From Hungatella hathewayi WAL-18680 (GTDB lineage Bacteria; Bacillota; Clostridia; Lachnospirales; Lachnospiraceae): a DNA stretch of 64,000 bases. A program made the translations under genes and the position numbers. The notes under the pieces were generated by a model. The model was not told where the DNA came from and made no database searches. It worked only from the letters and a program-made list of their open reading frames with translations. The stretch covers positions 323,798 to 387,797 of the forward strand of contig NZ_JH379029.1 in assembly GCF_000235505.1 (NCBI RefSeq). The letters are read 5' to 3'. The first letter of the stretch is position 1. Every line of letters begins with the position of its first letter. This document shows positions 42,899 to 52,353 of the stretch, piece after piece.

Positions 42899-44498
42899 AA
42901 ATCCATATCAGGTCATCATTGCAGAAGATGAGCCATTGATTCTTGAAAATATTGTTCAGAAAATTGAGAGCCTGGAATTGCCTCTTCAGATTGTGGGAAC
43001 CGCTTACAACGGGGAGGACGCCCTGGAGCTTGTGGGGAAATACCGTCCCCACATCCTCTTCACCGATATCCGTATGCCTCTGATGGACGGTCTGACCCTG
43101 ATTGAGCAGGCGGCCGCCACCGTTCCCGGCATGCAGATTGTCATTATCAGCGGTTATGACGAATTCGAGTATGCCAGAAAAGCTCTTCGCTTCGGAGTCG
43201 CAGATTACCTGCTGAAACCGGTAAAAATTGCGGCTCTTGCCGAGACCGCAGAAAAATTATGCCGGATTCTGGATGACTCGACCACGTTTCATGAACGGGA
43301 AATACTTACCGGAAGCCTGCACGGAGAGCAGCTTTCCCAGACAGCTCCAAACCTGCCTTTCGCCTTCTCGGAGCACCGGTTTACCCTCCATTTAATCTGT
43401 GTCGGCAACCTTCATGATAACTGTCTGGGCGGACTGAATGTAAACACCATTCACAGCCAGTGGAACCGCGTCCACGTTCCGGAAACCGCGGCGGCTCTTT
43501 TGGATGAGCAGGACCGGTGGTGGCTGACTGATGAAAAATCGCCGAACCGCAAAATGTTGATCACCACCTGTGCGCGGCCGGATTTTGGGGCGGAATTCTT
43601 TTCCCATCTGGTACAGGTACCCGCTCCCACCAATGAGGCGGTAACCGCGCCATATCCAACTGTTACCGTCTGCAGCGCCCAGGATTCCGTCTCCTTCACA
43701 GAGATATGGAGATGTGCCCAGGAGCTGAGAACCTGCCTGCAGCACCGCCTGGTTCCCTGTACCAGCTCGCATATTATCTGTACTGCCGCCTGCCAGGCAT
43801 CACTGATAAGTCCGTCCCGCCTTCAGGCCGCCGGAGCCGAGACACTTACGGCGTCTCTGCACACGGCAGTTTTTTGCTGTAAACATGGGCAGATACCCGC
43901 CGCCAGAGAACATATATCCGAATTTTTGCAGCTGTGCCGGGAAACCGGAATCTCACAGGCGGAATTAGAGACCTACCTGACTGACATCACCACCCAGTTG
44001 GAGGAACTTGGCCGCGGTGATTCTTCATCCCCGTCCCCAGGGTCGGAGTATCTCCACTCTCAGCTTATGGAGCTTATCGCCACTGCCTGGAACCTGGATG
44101 CCATGTACCGGGAACTGGAAAGCCAGTTGCTGGATTATGTAAACTGCCTGTGTACCCCGGAGGAATCCTCCCGGGAGCTGTTTTTAAGCATCCGGCAATA
44201 CATCAATGAACATTATCTGGAACCTATCACCCTCCAAACCATCAGTGATGTGTTCCACTTCAGTCCTTCCTACATATCGAGGATATTTAAAAAATATAAG
44301 GAACTGCCCCCCATGCGTTGTCTGACCAATCTTCGTATGGAGGAAGCCAAACGGCTGATTGACGAGAACAGCGATTTGAGCTTTGCCGCCATCGCTGAGA
44401 TGACCGGCTATCCGGACCCACACTATTTCAGCCGTATCTTCAAAAACATGACCGGGGATTCACCTTCTGAATACAAAGAAAAGAGCAGGAAGCGGTAA
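42885..44498 (+). CDS. AraC-type response regulator, long form
   Basis: A 537-residue regulator: receiver domain with Asp61 in FTDIRMP and Lys in LLKPVK, a long central region of unknown fold (about 140-420), and a C-terminal AraC double helix-turn-helix ending FKNMTGDSPSEYKEK. Start ATG 42885 (MKSFRNP) follows AAAGGAG and overlaps the kinase end by 14 bases. Partner of the kinase; probably activates the divergent transporter-GH36 operon. Confidence 0.92.
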   Translation: MKSFRNPYQVIIAEDEPLILENIVQKIESLELPLQIVGTAYNGEDALELVGKYRPHILFTDIRMPLMDGLTLIEQAAATVPGMQIVIISGYDEFEYARKALRFGVADYLLKPVKIAALAETAEKLCRILDDSTTFHEREILTGSLHGEQLSQTAPNLPFAFSEHRFTLHLICVGNLHDNCLGGLNVNTIHSQWNRVHVPETAAALLDEQDRWWLTDEKSPNRKMLITTCARPDFGAEFFSHLVQVPAPTNEAVTAPYPTVTVCSAQDSVSFTEIWRCAQELRTCLQHRLVPCTSSHIICTAACQASLISPSRLQAAGAETLTASLHTAVFCCKHGQIPAAREHISEFLQLCRETGISQAELETYLTDITTQLEELGRGDSSSPSPGSEYLHSQLMELIATAWNLDAMYRELESQLLDYVNCLCTPEESSRELFLSIRQYINEHYLEPITLQTISDVFHFSPSYISRIFKKYKELPPMRCLTNLRMEEAKRLIDENSDLSFAAIAEMTGYPDPHYFSRIFKNMTGDSPSEYKEKSRKR

Positions 44499-44530
44499 GG
44501 ATGCGATACCTGCCGCCTCTGCTCTTTTGC
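44481..44530. terminator. Bidirectional terminator hairpin
   Basis: AAGAGCAG...GCGG arm (from 44481) pairs imperfectly with CCGCCTCTGCTCTT (to about 44526), with T's on both flanks. It overlaps the response-regulator stop codon and separates it from the convergent phoR. Confidence 0.6.
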
Positions 44531-44551
44531 GCTTTTTATTCATGCTTGCCG

Positions 44552-46225
44552 TCAAAACACAATTTTCACCGTAGTCCCCACCCCCACCTGGCTGTCCATC
44601 AGCACCTGGGCTTTGTGGTAAATCGCGCCGTGTTTTACAATCGACAGCCCCAGCCCGGTGCCGCCAATCTGCTGGCTGTGGCTCTTGTCCACCCGGTAGA
44701 ACCGCTCAAACACCCGGTCCTTATCGGCCTCCGGAATCCCGATTCCCGTGTCGGACACGGAGATATAGGCACGCTCATTTTCCCATCCGACCGTAACAGT
44801 CACGGAGCCGTCCTTCCGGTTATACTTAATCCCGTTGTCACAGAGATTGTAAATCATCTCATCCAGAATCTGCCCGGTTCCGTTCACCACCGCAGACTCC
44901 CCTTTCAGCTCCAGCTTCACATTCTGGTTTTTCGCATGACCTTTCAGCCGCTCCGTCACCCCAAATGCAATCTGATACAAATCCACCTGGGACTTATCCA
45001 AATCCACCTGGTTCTCATCCAGCTGGGACAGCTTGATGATATCCCCAATCAGCGTAATCATCCGCTGGGCCTCATGGTAGATATTTTCCGAGAAACGCTT
45101 CATGTCCTCCGGTTTCACCAGCCCGTTCTTCATAATCTCCGCATAGCCGGAGATGGACGTCAGCGGTGTCTTCAGCTCATGGGAGACATTGGCCGAGAAC
45201 TCTCTTCTAAGTCCCTCTCTCTCCTGCTTCTCCGTCACATCCAGAATCACGATAATGGCTCCGCTCACCTCGCCCCCATCCATCACAGGGTTGGCGATAA
45301 TCTGGTAACAGCGGCCGGCGATATCCATATAATGCTCACTGTGCATCCCGTCCAGCGCGTCATCCACCGCTTTGCGGAAGATCTGGCTGCGGTTAAAGTT
45401 CAGGATATTGACCCCATTTTCCTTTGCATACTGCTCATCCACGCCCAGAATCCGCATGGCGCTGGTATTGTAGGAGGCCACCTCCGCCTTCTTTCCCACC
45501 ACGATAAAGCCCTCGCTCATATTCTCCGTGATGGCCGCAAACTCCTTCTGCTTCGCCTTTAACGTATCAATCTGGTTCTGTATCGTCCTCTGCTGCCGTT
45601 CCACCTTGCCAACCAGCGGGGCCAGCTCGTCATAGATATGATTTTCCTCCGGATGATCCAAATCCAGCTCATTGATCGGCTTCACAATCCGTTTCGTCTG
45701 CCAGTCCGCCAGCGCCATGCTCAGCGCCAGCACCGCCACGGCCAGCACTGCCATAAACGGAATCAGCTGCAGCACCGACGCCAGCACGCTCTTGGTGGTG
45801 TTCGCCACACGCACCACCGTGCCGTCATTTAAAAGTACCGCATAATAATAGGTCTTCTCCGCCAATGTCTCGGAAAACCGGGTATTCTCCCCGCTTCCCT
45901 TTTCAAATGCGCTCAGCACCTCCGGCCGGTCCCCATGGTTCTCCATCTCATCGTTGGACGCATAATTGTCGTACAGCACCGTGCCATCAGCCCCGATTAA
46001 CGTGATGCGGTTCTGGCTGCCGCCCCTTATCCTCCCGGCGATGGCCGTCAGATAATCATTTCCCGACAGTTCCATCCCGCTCTGGAGATATTTGGCCTCC
46101 GTGATAACCTCCCGCTTCATCTGCATTTCCAGCCGGTTATAATACACCACCGTACTTAAGACAGAGGAGAGCACAATCGCCACCAGCGCAATCAGACACA
46201 TATTCCAATATATCTTTTTCTTCAT
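44552..46225 (-). CDS. phoR: Phosphate-regulon sensor kinase
   Basis: A 557-residue PhoR-type kinase: helices at about 5-28 and 148-172 bounding an extracytoplasmic loop, HAMP-like linker, PAS domain (about 225-330), phosphoacceptor His349 in SHELKTPLTSISGY, ATPase with GIGIP and GGTGLGLSIVKH. Overlaps the phoP stop by one base. Place at the end of the pst-phoU-phoP run supports the phosphate role. Confidence 0.92.
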   Translation of the reverse strand: MKKKIYWNMCLIALVAIVLSSVLSTVVYYNRLEMQMKREVITEAKYLQSGMELSGNDYLTAIAGRIRGGSQNRITLIGADGTVLYDNYASNDEMENHGDRPEVLSAFEKGSGENTRFSETLAEKTYYYAVLLNDGTVVRVANTTKSVLASVLQLIPFMAVLAVAVLALSMALADWQTKRIVKPINELDLDHPEENHIYDELAPLVGKVERQQRTIQNQIDTLKAKQKEFAAITENMSEGFIVVGKKAEVASYNTSAMRILGVDEQYAKENGVNILNFNRSQIFRKAVDDALDGMHSEHYMDIAGRCYQIIANPVMDGGEVSGAIIVILDVTEKQEREGLRREFSANVSHELKTPLTSISGYAEIMKNGLVKPEDMKRFSENIYHEAQRMITLIGDIIKLSQLDENQVDLDKSQVDLYQIAFGVTERLKGHAKNQNVKLELKGESAVVNGTGQILDEMIYNLCDNGIKYNRKDGSVTVTVGWENERAYISVSDTGIGIPEADKDRVFERFYRVDKSHSQQIGGTGLGLSIVKHGAIYHKAQVLMDSQVGVGTTVKIVF

Positions 46226-46896
46226 CAGATTTCCTCCATCTTGTAGCCGACGCCGCGGATGGTCTCAATGTAATTGCCGCCAAGCCCCAGTTTCTGCCTG
46301 AGAGTCCGGATATGAACGTCCACCGTCCGGGTCTCCCCGTCGAAATCGTAGCCCCATATCTTGGACAGCAGCTGGTCTCTTGTCAGCACAATGCCCTCAT
46401 TTTCCATGAGATAACACAGAAGTTCAAACTCCTTAAAGGTCAGCACCACCGGATTGCCGTCCACCGTCACGGCATGCTTGCCCACATCCACCCGGATGGG
46501 GCCCACCTGATATAGACTGGCTTTCTGCTCCGGCTCCGTCCGCCGAAGCACCGCCTTCACCCGGCTCACCAGCTCCATCATGCCGAAGGGCTTGGGAATA
46601 TAGTCATCCGCGCCGCTATCCAGACCAATCACCTTGTCGTATTCCGTGCCTTTGGCCGTCAGCATGATTACCGGTATTTTCTCTGTCACCGAGGAAGTCC
46701 GAAGTTTTTTCAATATCGTCAGACCGTCCTCGTCCGGCAGCATGATATCCAACAGCACCAAAGAAGGCGTACTGCTCCTCATCACATCCCAGAAATCCTT
46801 CGCGCAGGCAAACCCGGTAGCCGGAATCCCCGTACTCTGCAGCGTATATATCACCAGTTCCCGTATGCTGTTGTCATCCTCAACCAGAAAAATCAT
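46225..46896 (-). CDS. phoP: Phosphate-regulon response regulator
   Basis: OmpR/PhoB-family regulator of about 223 residues: receiver with Asp50 (LLDIMLPDEDGL) and Lys in PKPFGM; winged-helix output domain with RTVDVHIRTLRQKLG. Start ATG 46896 (MIFLVEDD) has AAGGAGAG upstream and lies two bases after the phoU stop. Controls pst genes under phosphate limitation. Confidence 0.93.
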   Translation of the reverse strand: MIFLVEDDNSIRELVIYTLQSTGIPATGFACAKDFWDVMRSSTPSLVLLDIMLPDEDGLTILKKLRTSSVTEKIPVIMLTAKGTEYDKVIGLDSGADDYIPKPFGMMELVSRVKAVLRRTEPEQKASLYQVGPIRVDVGKHAVTVDGNPVVLTFKEFELLCYLMENEGIVLTRDQLLSKIWGYDFDGETRTVDVHIRTLRQKLGLGGNYIETIRGVGYKMEEI

Positions 46897-46898
46897 AA

Positions 46899-47549
46899 TT
46901 ACTCTCCTTGTGTGGTAATATGGGTTCCCGTAATCGAATACTCCACCCACTCCGCAATATTGGTCGCATGGTCCCCAATCCGCTCAAAATATTTTGCTAT
47001 CATCAACAGGTCAATACAGAACTCCCCGTTCACACGGTTCTCCCCAATCAACCCGATTAACTCCTCTTTCACCTTGTCAAACAGGTCATCCACCACGTCA
47101 TCGCTTTTGATAACCTCCCTGGCAATCTCCAGATTTTTCTTCACAAACGAGTCAATGCTGGCCGTCACCATCTTCATGGTGGCCTCCGCCATATCATTGA
47201 TGTGGACCTTGCTCTCCACCTCGCTGTCCTTTAAATAAGCGGCAATTTCCACTATATCCGAAGCCTGGTCGCCGATGCGCTCCATATCCGATATCATTTT
47301 AAGCGCCGCCGACACCAGCCGCAAATCCTTCGCCACCGGCTGCTGTTTCAATAACAATTTAAAACACAGATTCTCGATATCCCGCTCCTTCTGGTCTATC
47401 TCATGCTCAATGGCATATACCTGCTCCGCAAATGCCGACTCCCCCGCCAGCGCCTTGGACGCACCCTGAATCGCGTCCTCGCAAAGGGAACCCATGCGGA
47501 TTAATTCCACATTCAATAACTCCAGCTGCTCGTCAAAACGATTGCGCAT
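46899..47549 (-). CDS. phoU: Phosphate transport regulator PhoU
   Basis: Two-repeat helical-bundle protein of about 216 residues with the PhoU metal-binding ERIGDQASDIVE and its second copy ERIGDHATNIAEW. Negative regulator linking Pst to PhoR. Start ATG 47549 (MRNRFDEQ) follows GGGAGG, one base after the pstB stop. Confidence 0.95.
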   Translation of the reverse strand: MRNRFDEQLELLNVELIRMGSLCEDAIQGASKALAGESAFAEQVYAIEHEIDQKERDIENLCFKLLLKQQPVAKDLRLVSAALKMISDMERIGDQASDIVEIAAYLKDSEVESKVHINDMAEATMKMVTASIDSFVKKNLEIAREVIKSDDVVDDLFDKVKEELIGLIGENRVNGEFCIDLLMIAKYFERIGDHATNIAEWVEYSITGTHITTQGE

Positions 47550-47550
47550 A

Positions 47551-48300
47551 TCAACCAAACCTCCCTGTAATATAGTCCTCAGTTTTCTTGTTCTTCGGCA
47601 TGGAGAAAATGGTTTCCGTCTCCCCATACTCCACCACTTCTCCCAACAGGAAAAATGCTGTCTTATCAGAAATTCTGGCCGCCTGCTGCATGTTGTGAGT
47701 TACCATGACAATAGTATAATCTTTTTTCAGTTCCACAGCAAGGTCTTCTATCTTTGATGTGGAAATGGGGTCCAGCGCGGAGGTTGGCTCATCCATCAAC
47801 AGCACATCCGGCTGCACCGCCAGCGCCCTCGCAATACACAGTCTCTGCTGCTGCCCGCCAGACAGCCCCAGCGCGCTCTTTTTCAAACGGTCCTTCAACT
47901 CCTCCCAGATCGCCGCGTCGCGAAGGGATTTCTCCACAATATCGTCCAGCTTCACCTTGGAGTGAATCCCGTGGGTGCGGGGCCCAAACGCAATATTATC
48001 ATAGACACTCATGGGAAATGGATTCGGCTTCTGAAACACCATCCCCACCCGTTTCCGAAGCAGGTTGATGTCCATATCCCCGTAAATGTCTTCGCCATCC
48101 AACAGCGCCGTCCCGGTAATCCTACACCCTTCCACCAAGTCATTCATCCGGTTTAAGGATTTTAACAGCGTGGACTTTCCGCACCCGGAAGGCCCGATAA
48201 ATGCCGTAATCTCTCTCGGCTGAATATGCAGGTTAATGCTCTTTAAAGCTTTAAAATCCCCGTAAAATAAATCCAAATTTTCGATTGTAAATTTATCCAT
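47551..48300 (-). CDS. pstB: Phosphate ABC transporter ATPase
   Basis: A 249-residue ATPase: Walker [10 protein letters not shown], signature LSGGQQQRL, Walker [14 protein letters not shown], and the PstB-typical [16 protein letters not shown]. Its ATG overlaps the pstA stop (TGATG). Confidence 0.97.
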   Translation of the reverse strand: MDKFTIENLDLFYGDFKALKSINLHIQPREITAFIGPSGCGKSTLLKSLNRMNDLVEGCRITGTALLDGEDIYGDMDINLLRKRVGMVFQKPNPFPMSVYDNIAFGPRTHGIHSKVKLDDIVEKSLRDAAIWEELKDRLKKSALGLSGGQQQRLCIARALAVQPDVLLMDEPTSALDPISTSKIEDLAVELKKDYTIVMVTHNMQQAARISDKTAFFLLGEVVEYGETETIFSMPKNKKTEDYITGRFG

Positions 48301-49172
48301 CAGTTCTTACCCTTTCCTATCTGTTTTGCAATAAAACCGGACAAAGCATTGATAGCAGCCACGATAACCAGCAGCACCACAGCCGTGGCGTAAGACTGGT
48401 TGGTGTAGAGTCCCTCATTGGTCAGCACATACATATGTACTGCCAGAGTACGGCCGGAGCCCATGAGATTGTCCGGGATGCCGGCCACGGTTCCTGCCGT
48501 GTACATAAGCGCCGCCGTCTCTCCCACAATTCTTCCGATTGCCAGTATCACACCGGCCAGAATCCCCGGCACGGCGGAGGGAAGAACAATCTTAAACACA
48601 GTCCGCAGGCGCCCAGCACCAAGTCCGAAGCTGCCCTCCCGGTAAGAATCGGGAACCGATTTTAATGCCTCCTCCGTGGTACGCATAATCAGCGGCAATA
48701 TCATAATCGCCAGTGTCAGCGCGCCTCCGATGAGCGAATACCCCCATTTCAGAGTCACACCAAACAGAAGAAAGCCAAACAACCCATACACAATCGACGG
48801 AATGCCCGAAAGGGTCTCCGCTGTCACGCGGACCACCTTCACTACCTTGTTGCCTCTTTTGGCATACTCCACCAGATAGATGGCGGCAAAGATGCCAAGA
48901 GGAGCCGCAATCAGCAGCGCCAGCACCGTCATCATAATGGTGTTCACAAGCGCCGGGGTCAGCGACACATTTTCGCTGTTATACTCCCACGCAAACAGGC
49001 TGGGGGTTAAGTAGGGGATTCCCTTCATCAAAATATAGAGAATCAGAAATATTAACACAAACACGGTGACTGCCGCCGCTGCCGTAACCAGCAGCAGCAA
49101 TACCAGTGACAGGGGGCTTCTCAAATAGGAACGAAACCGTTGTTTCAGAGACTGTCTGTTTATCGCATCCAT
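48300..49172 (-). CDS. pstA: Phosphate ABC transporter permease PstA
   Basis: A 290-residue permease with about six helices; [11 protein letters not shown] and [20 protein letters not shown] are typical of PstA. One-base overlap with pstC. Confidence 0.95.
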   Translation of the reverse strand: MDAINRQSLKQRFRSYLRSPLSLVLLLLVTAAAAVTVFVLIFLILYILMKGIPYLTPSLFAWEYNSENVSLTPALVNTIMMTVLALLIAAPLGIFAAIYLVEYAKRGNKVVKVVRVTAETLSGIPSIVYGLFGFLLFGVTLKWGYSLIGGALTLAIMILPLIMRTTEEALKSVPDSYREGSFGLGAGRLRTVFKIVLPSAVPGILAGVILAIGRIVGETAALMYTAGTVAGIPDNLMGSGRTLAVHMYVLTNEGLYTNQSYATAVVLLVIVAAINALSGFIAKQIGKGKN

Positions 49173-50026
49173 TATTCAGCCCTCCTGTTTAGAACGGAAA
49201 ATGATAAATTAATCAGCAGGATAAAGACAAAGAGCACCACCGCGGTAGCAATCAGCGCCTCCCGGTGTAAATCGGTTGCATATCCCATCTCCATCACAAT
49301 GTTGGCTGTCAGGGTCCGCACACCCTGGAAGATTCCTTTGGGCATTCTGGGCTGGTTGCCGGCCACCATGATAACCGCCATGGTCTCGCCGATAGCCCGC
49401 CCTACGCCCAGAATCACGCCGGCCAAAATTCCCGATTTCGCCGCCGGGAGTGTGGCAAAGAACACGCTTCTCTCATGGCTGGCGCCCAATGCCAGCGCTC
49501 CCTCATAGTAGCTGTCCGGTACCGCATTGATGGCCGACTCCGACACGCCGATAATCGTTGGGAGAATCATGATTCCCAGCAGAACCGAGGCCGTGGCAAT
49601 GCTCTTTCCGCTGCCGCCAAACAAATCGCTCATTACCGGCACAATCACCACCAGTCCGAAGAATCCGTAAACTACCGATGGAATGCCCGCCAGCAAATCG
49701 ATGGCCGGCTTCATTACCTTATATAACCGTTTCGGACAGAATCTTGCCATGAAGACCGCTGTCAGTATCCCGATCGGAACACCTACCAGAATGGCTCCCG
49801 CCGTCACATAGATACTGCCGAGAATCATCGGAAGGATACCGTAGATATTATTGCCCGGCTTCCATGTCTCACCTGCCAGGAATTTAAAAATTCCAATTTT
49901 CCCAATCGCCGGCACACCGTTGGCGAACAAGAAAATGCAAATCATCGCTACCGCTAATATGGAGGCAAGAGCTGATATTAAGAATACCAGCTCCGCTCCT
50001 TTCTCTTTTATATGCTTCATCCGCAC
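49172..50026 (-). CDS. pstC: Phosphate ABC transporter permease PstC
   Basis: A 284-residue permease; GIPSVVYGFFGLVVIVP and ALGASHERSVFFATLPAAKSGI are typical. The GTG at 50026 has AGGAG five bases upstream; an ATG two codons later (50020) is an alternative. 14 bases after pstS. Confidence 0.94.
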   Translation of the reverse strand: MRMKHIKEKGAELVFLISALASILAVAMICIFLFANGVPAIGKIGIFKFLAGETWKPGNNIYGILPMILGSIYVTAGAILVGVPIGILTAVFMARFCPKRLYKVMKPAIDLLAGIPSVVYGFFGLVVIVPVMSDLFGGSGKSIATASVLLGIMILPTIIGVSESAINAVPDSYYEGALALGASHERSVFFATLPAAKSGILAGVILGVGRAIGETMAVIMVAGNQPRMPKGIFQGVRTLTANIVMEMGYATDLHREALIATAVVLFVFILLINLSFSVLNRRAE

Positions 50027-50040
50027 GTTACTCCTATGAA

Positions 50041-51000
50041 TTACTGAGCGTCAGCCCAGTCTGTAATCTCACCAGTGTAGATGCCCTTTACTGTCTCGCT
50101 GCTTAACTCCTCAATCGGACTGTCATTGTTTACGATAACCGCAATACCGTCCATGGCGATAACCGTGCCCTTGATACCTTTCTCAAGCTCCGTATCCTTC
50201 AGCTCTCTGGACGCCATACCGATATCGCACACGCCCTCTACCGCGGAAGTCACGCCGGTGGTGGAATCGCTCTGCTGTACCTCAATGGTCACATCAGGAT
50301 TCAAAGCCACATAGGCTTCCTTCAATTTTTCCATAACCGGTGTCACGGAAGAAGAACCGGCCACCACAATCTTGCCGGACACGCCAGCGGCCTCGTAGGC
50401 GCCTTCATTTCCCTGGCTGATATAGCCGTTGTCCTCAACAACCTTCTGTCCCTCTTCACTCATCATATATTTGATAAAGTCCGCAGCCACCTCGCTCATA
50501 TCCTCTTTGGTAGCGATGTTGAACGGTCTTGCAATCTTGTAGCTGCCCGATTTGATGTTGTCAACCGTAGCTTCCACACCGTCAATCTTCACAGCCTTCA
50601 CCGTATCATTCAAAGACCCCAGGGAAATGTATCCGACCGCTTCCATATTGCCGGCCACGGTCGTCATCATAACTGAGGTGCTGTTGGTAATCTCCGCGTC
50701 CTCCGTTGTCATGTCCTCTTTCTCACCGGCATCATTTTTCACTTCCACGCCAAACAGCTCGATAAACGCGCCTCTGGTACCGGAACCGTCCTCACGGGAT
50801 ACCACCGTAATCGGCCCCTCAGCCCCTGCCGCCGGAGCCTCTGTCTGTGCCACCGTCGTGTCTGCCGCCGTAGTCCCTGCTGTCGTTGTCTGTGCCGCCG
50901 TCGTATCCGGAGCCGCCGTCTCAGAAGTCCCGCTTCCACAGCCCACCAGACTCACCACCGTCATTCCAAGCGCCAAAACCATTGCCAAAGATTTCTTCAT
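50041..51000 (-). CDS. pstS: Phosphate-binding lipoprotein, motif order permuted
   Basis: A 319-residue lipoprotein (lipobox SLVGCG, then a Thr/Ala linker to about 60) at the head of the pst operon. The phosphate-binding motifs occur in unusual order: SREDGSGTR (68-76), which lies late in standard PstS, comes first; YISQG (193-197) follows; then GSSSVTP (215-221), normally N-terminal, then GIAVIVN (285-291), ending YTGEITDWADAQ. This is the order expected of a circular permutation of the PstS fold. All phosphate-contact motifs are kept, so it should function. Start ATG 51000 follows AAAGGAG. Confidence 0.9.
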   Translation of the reverse strand: MKKSLAMVLALGMTVVSLVGCGSGTSETAAPDTTAAQTTTAGTTAADTTVAQTEAPAAGAEGPITVVSREDGSGTRGAFIELFGVEVKNDAGEKEDMTTEDAEITNSTSVMMTTVAGNMEAVGYISLGSLNDTVKAVKIDGVEATVDNIKSGSYKIARPFNIATKEDMSEVAADFIKYMMSEEGQKVVEDNGYISQGNEGAYEAAGVSGKIVVAGSSSVTPVMEKLKEAYVALNPDVTIEVQQSDSTTGVTSAVEGVCDIGMASRELKDTELEKGIKGTVIAMDGIAVIVNNDSPIEELSSETVKGIYTGEITDWADAQ

Positions 51001-51052
51001 AATAACATTCTCCTTTTTATCAAGACTCGTTTTCAGTTCTCCCGTCCTTTTG

Positions 51053-51110
51053 TTAAGTACAGGTGAATTGTAAAATGTCAATGTAAAATCCACAGGAACG
51101 GTTATGTTAA
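51053..51110 (-). promoter_or_regulatory. Possible PhoP-controlled promoter of pstS
   Basis: On the minus strand TTAACA (51105-51110), TTTACA (51083-51088), TTGACA (51076-51081) and TTTACA (51069-51074) cluster upstream of pstS. They resemble the TT(A/C/T)ACA repeats bound by PhoP in Gram-positives. The -10 box is poor, as expected for an activated promoter. Spacing is irregular, so the assignment is tentative. Confidence 0.35.
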
Positions 51111-51171
51111 ATCTGGGTAAAATTTTTCGGACATTTACAGCGTTTTGTAAAATCGAATTTCATTTTCTTTC

Positions 51172-51200
51172 TATACAGGAAATACATCATGATGTATACT
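51172..51200 (+). promoter_or_regulatory. Promoter with overlapping 16-bp palindrome
   Basis: Perfect palindrome ATACATCATGATGTAT (51182-51197) runs into a TATACT -10 box (51195-51200); a weak TATACA -35 lies 17 bases upstream. The position is that of a repressor operator for the YdeI-family gene. Confidence 0.55.
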
Positions 51201-51222
51201 ATCCATAAAAAAGGAGAATTCC

Positions 51223-51783
51223 ATGAACGAGCCATTATTATTTACCAGCAGAACTGAATTCAGAGATTGGCTAAGTGACAATTGCCTGTCCACGGACGGC
51301 TTCTGGCTGCTGTTTGGCAAGGCCGGCGGACCGAAGACATTGAAGGCGGGGGAGGCGTTGGAAGAAGCGCTTTGTTTTGGATGGATTGACGGGCAGATGC
51401 AGAGTCTTGACGATAAGACCTACCGGAAATATTTTTCCCAACGCAGGGAAAACAGTAAATGGTCGGAGAAAAACAAAACTCTGGTGAAACAGCTGGAACA
51501 AAAAGGACTCATGACCGACTACGGCCGCCAGAAAATAGAAGAAGCAAAGAAAAACGGCCAGTGGAATGCCCCCAAACCAGCCGCCGTCACCGAGGAACAA
51601 ATCACGGCCCTGACAGAACTATTACAAAACCACGAGCCCGCCCACACCAATTTCCTATCAATGCCCCCGTCCGTAAAAAAGACCTACACCCGTGCCTACT
51701 ACGACGCCAAAACAGAATCCGGCCGCGAGAAACGCCTGGCCTGGATGGTGGAACGGCTTAACAAAAACTTAAAGCCGATGTGA
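51223..51783 (+). CDS. YdeI/OmpD-associated family protein
   Basis: A 186-residue cytoplasmic protein of the YdeI (DUF1905/OmdA-associated) family: FGWIDGQMQSLDDKTYRKYFSQRRENSKWSEKNK in the middle and a C-terminal helical KKTYTRAYYDAKTESGREKRLAWMVERL. Relatives are linked to stress and peptide resistance; function is not established. Stands alone, with AAAAGGAG upstream. Confidence 0.85.
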   Translation: MNEPLLFTSRTEFRDWLSDNCLSTDGFWLLFGKAGGPKTLKAGEALEEALCFGWIDGQMQSLDDKTYRKYFSQRRENSKWSEKNKTLVKQLEQKGLMTDYGRQKIEEAKKNGQWNAPKPAAVTEEQITALTELLQNHEPAHTNFLSMPPSVKKTYTRAYYDAKTESGREKRLAWMVERLNKNLKPM

Positions 51784-51811
51784 TGTTTAACCGATATATG
51801 ATTAAACTAAA

Positions 51812-51860
51812 AGAGGGAGCCGTAAAAATCATCTTTTAGGATGATTTCACGGTTCCCTCT
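51812..51860. terminator. Bidirectional terminator
   Basis: Long hairpin: AGAGGGAGCCGT...ATCATC (51812-51833) pairs with GATGATTTCACGGTTCCCTCT's arm at 51840-51860, with minor mismatches. Separates the YdeI gene from the convergent YhcH gene. Confidence 0.75.
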
Positions 51861-51875
51861 GCTATCTACTTACGC

Positions 51876-52340
51876 CTATAACGTATCCACACTCACTTTC
51901 ACCACAACCTTCCGGTACGTCTCCGCCCCGGCCACTACCGTTCCCGGGCGGTGGACATCGCTGGGGAAGAAGACCATGTAGTCGCCTTGGATGGCTTTGA
52001 TAAATATTTCGTCCGGCACGCTGCCAAGGAAATATAAGTCCTGGTCCTCGTGGGCTTCCAGGACTGGGTAGTCGGCTTTTTTGGGGGCGTAGCCCATCAT
52101 CTCTTGTCCGCTTACCCAGAACTGGACGTCGATATACTTTTTGTGTATTTCCGGCATGGTGTCCTTTATTTCTTTTGATGTCAGGTCAAAGACCTTGGCG
52201 TAGATTTTGTCTCCGTCAATGGGATATTCTCCTGGCTCCATTGTCGTGAAATCGTGGCTCTTGACATACTCTACCGCTGTCTGAATCGACTTCGGATACT
52301 TGCTCAAATCTTCATTTGCATATATTGATGATGCAATCAT
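51876..52340 (-). CDS. YhcH/YjgK/YiaL-family protein
   Basis: About 154 residues, cupin-like fold. Relatives (EbgC, NanQ/YhcH) act on sugar anomers or sialic acid catabolism. YIDVQFWVSGQEMMGYAPK and the HRPG metal-site segment are typical. Start ATG 52340 (MIASSIY) has GAGGAGG upstream. Last gene of the minus-strand run from 59653. Confidence 0.87.
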   Translation of the reverse strand: MIASSIYANEDLSKYPKSIQTAVEYVKSHDFTTMEPGEYPIDGDKIYAKVFDLTSKEIKDTMPEIHKKYIDVQFWVSGQEMMGYAPKKADYPVLEAHEDQDLYFLGSVPDEIFIKAIQGDYMVFFPSDVHRPGTVVAGAETYRKVVVKVSVDTL

Positions 52341-52353
52341 GAATGTTCCTCCT

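Noticed and set aside
44501-45562. Long open plus-strand frame antisense to phoR (353 codons)
   Set aside because: Fully opposite a clear PhoR gene, His/Leu/Arg-rich composition typical of an antisense shadow, no ribosome binding site or domain.
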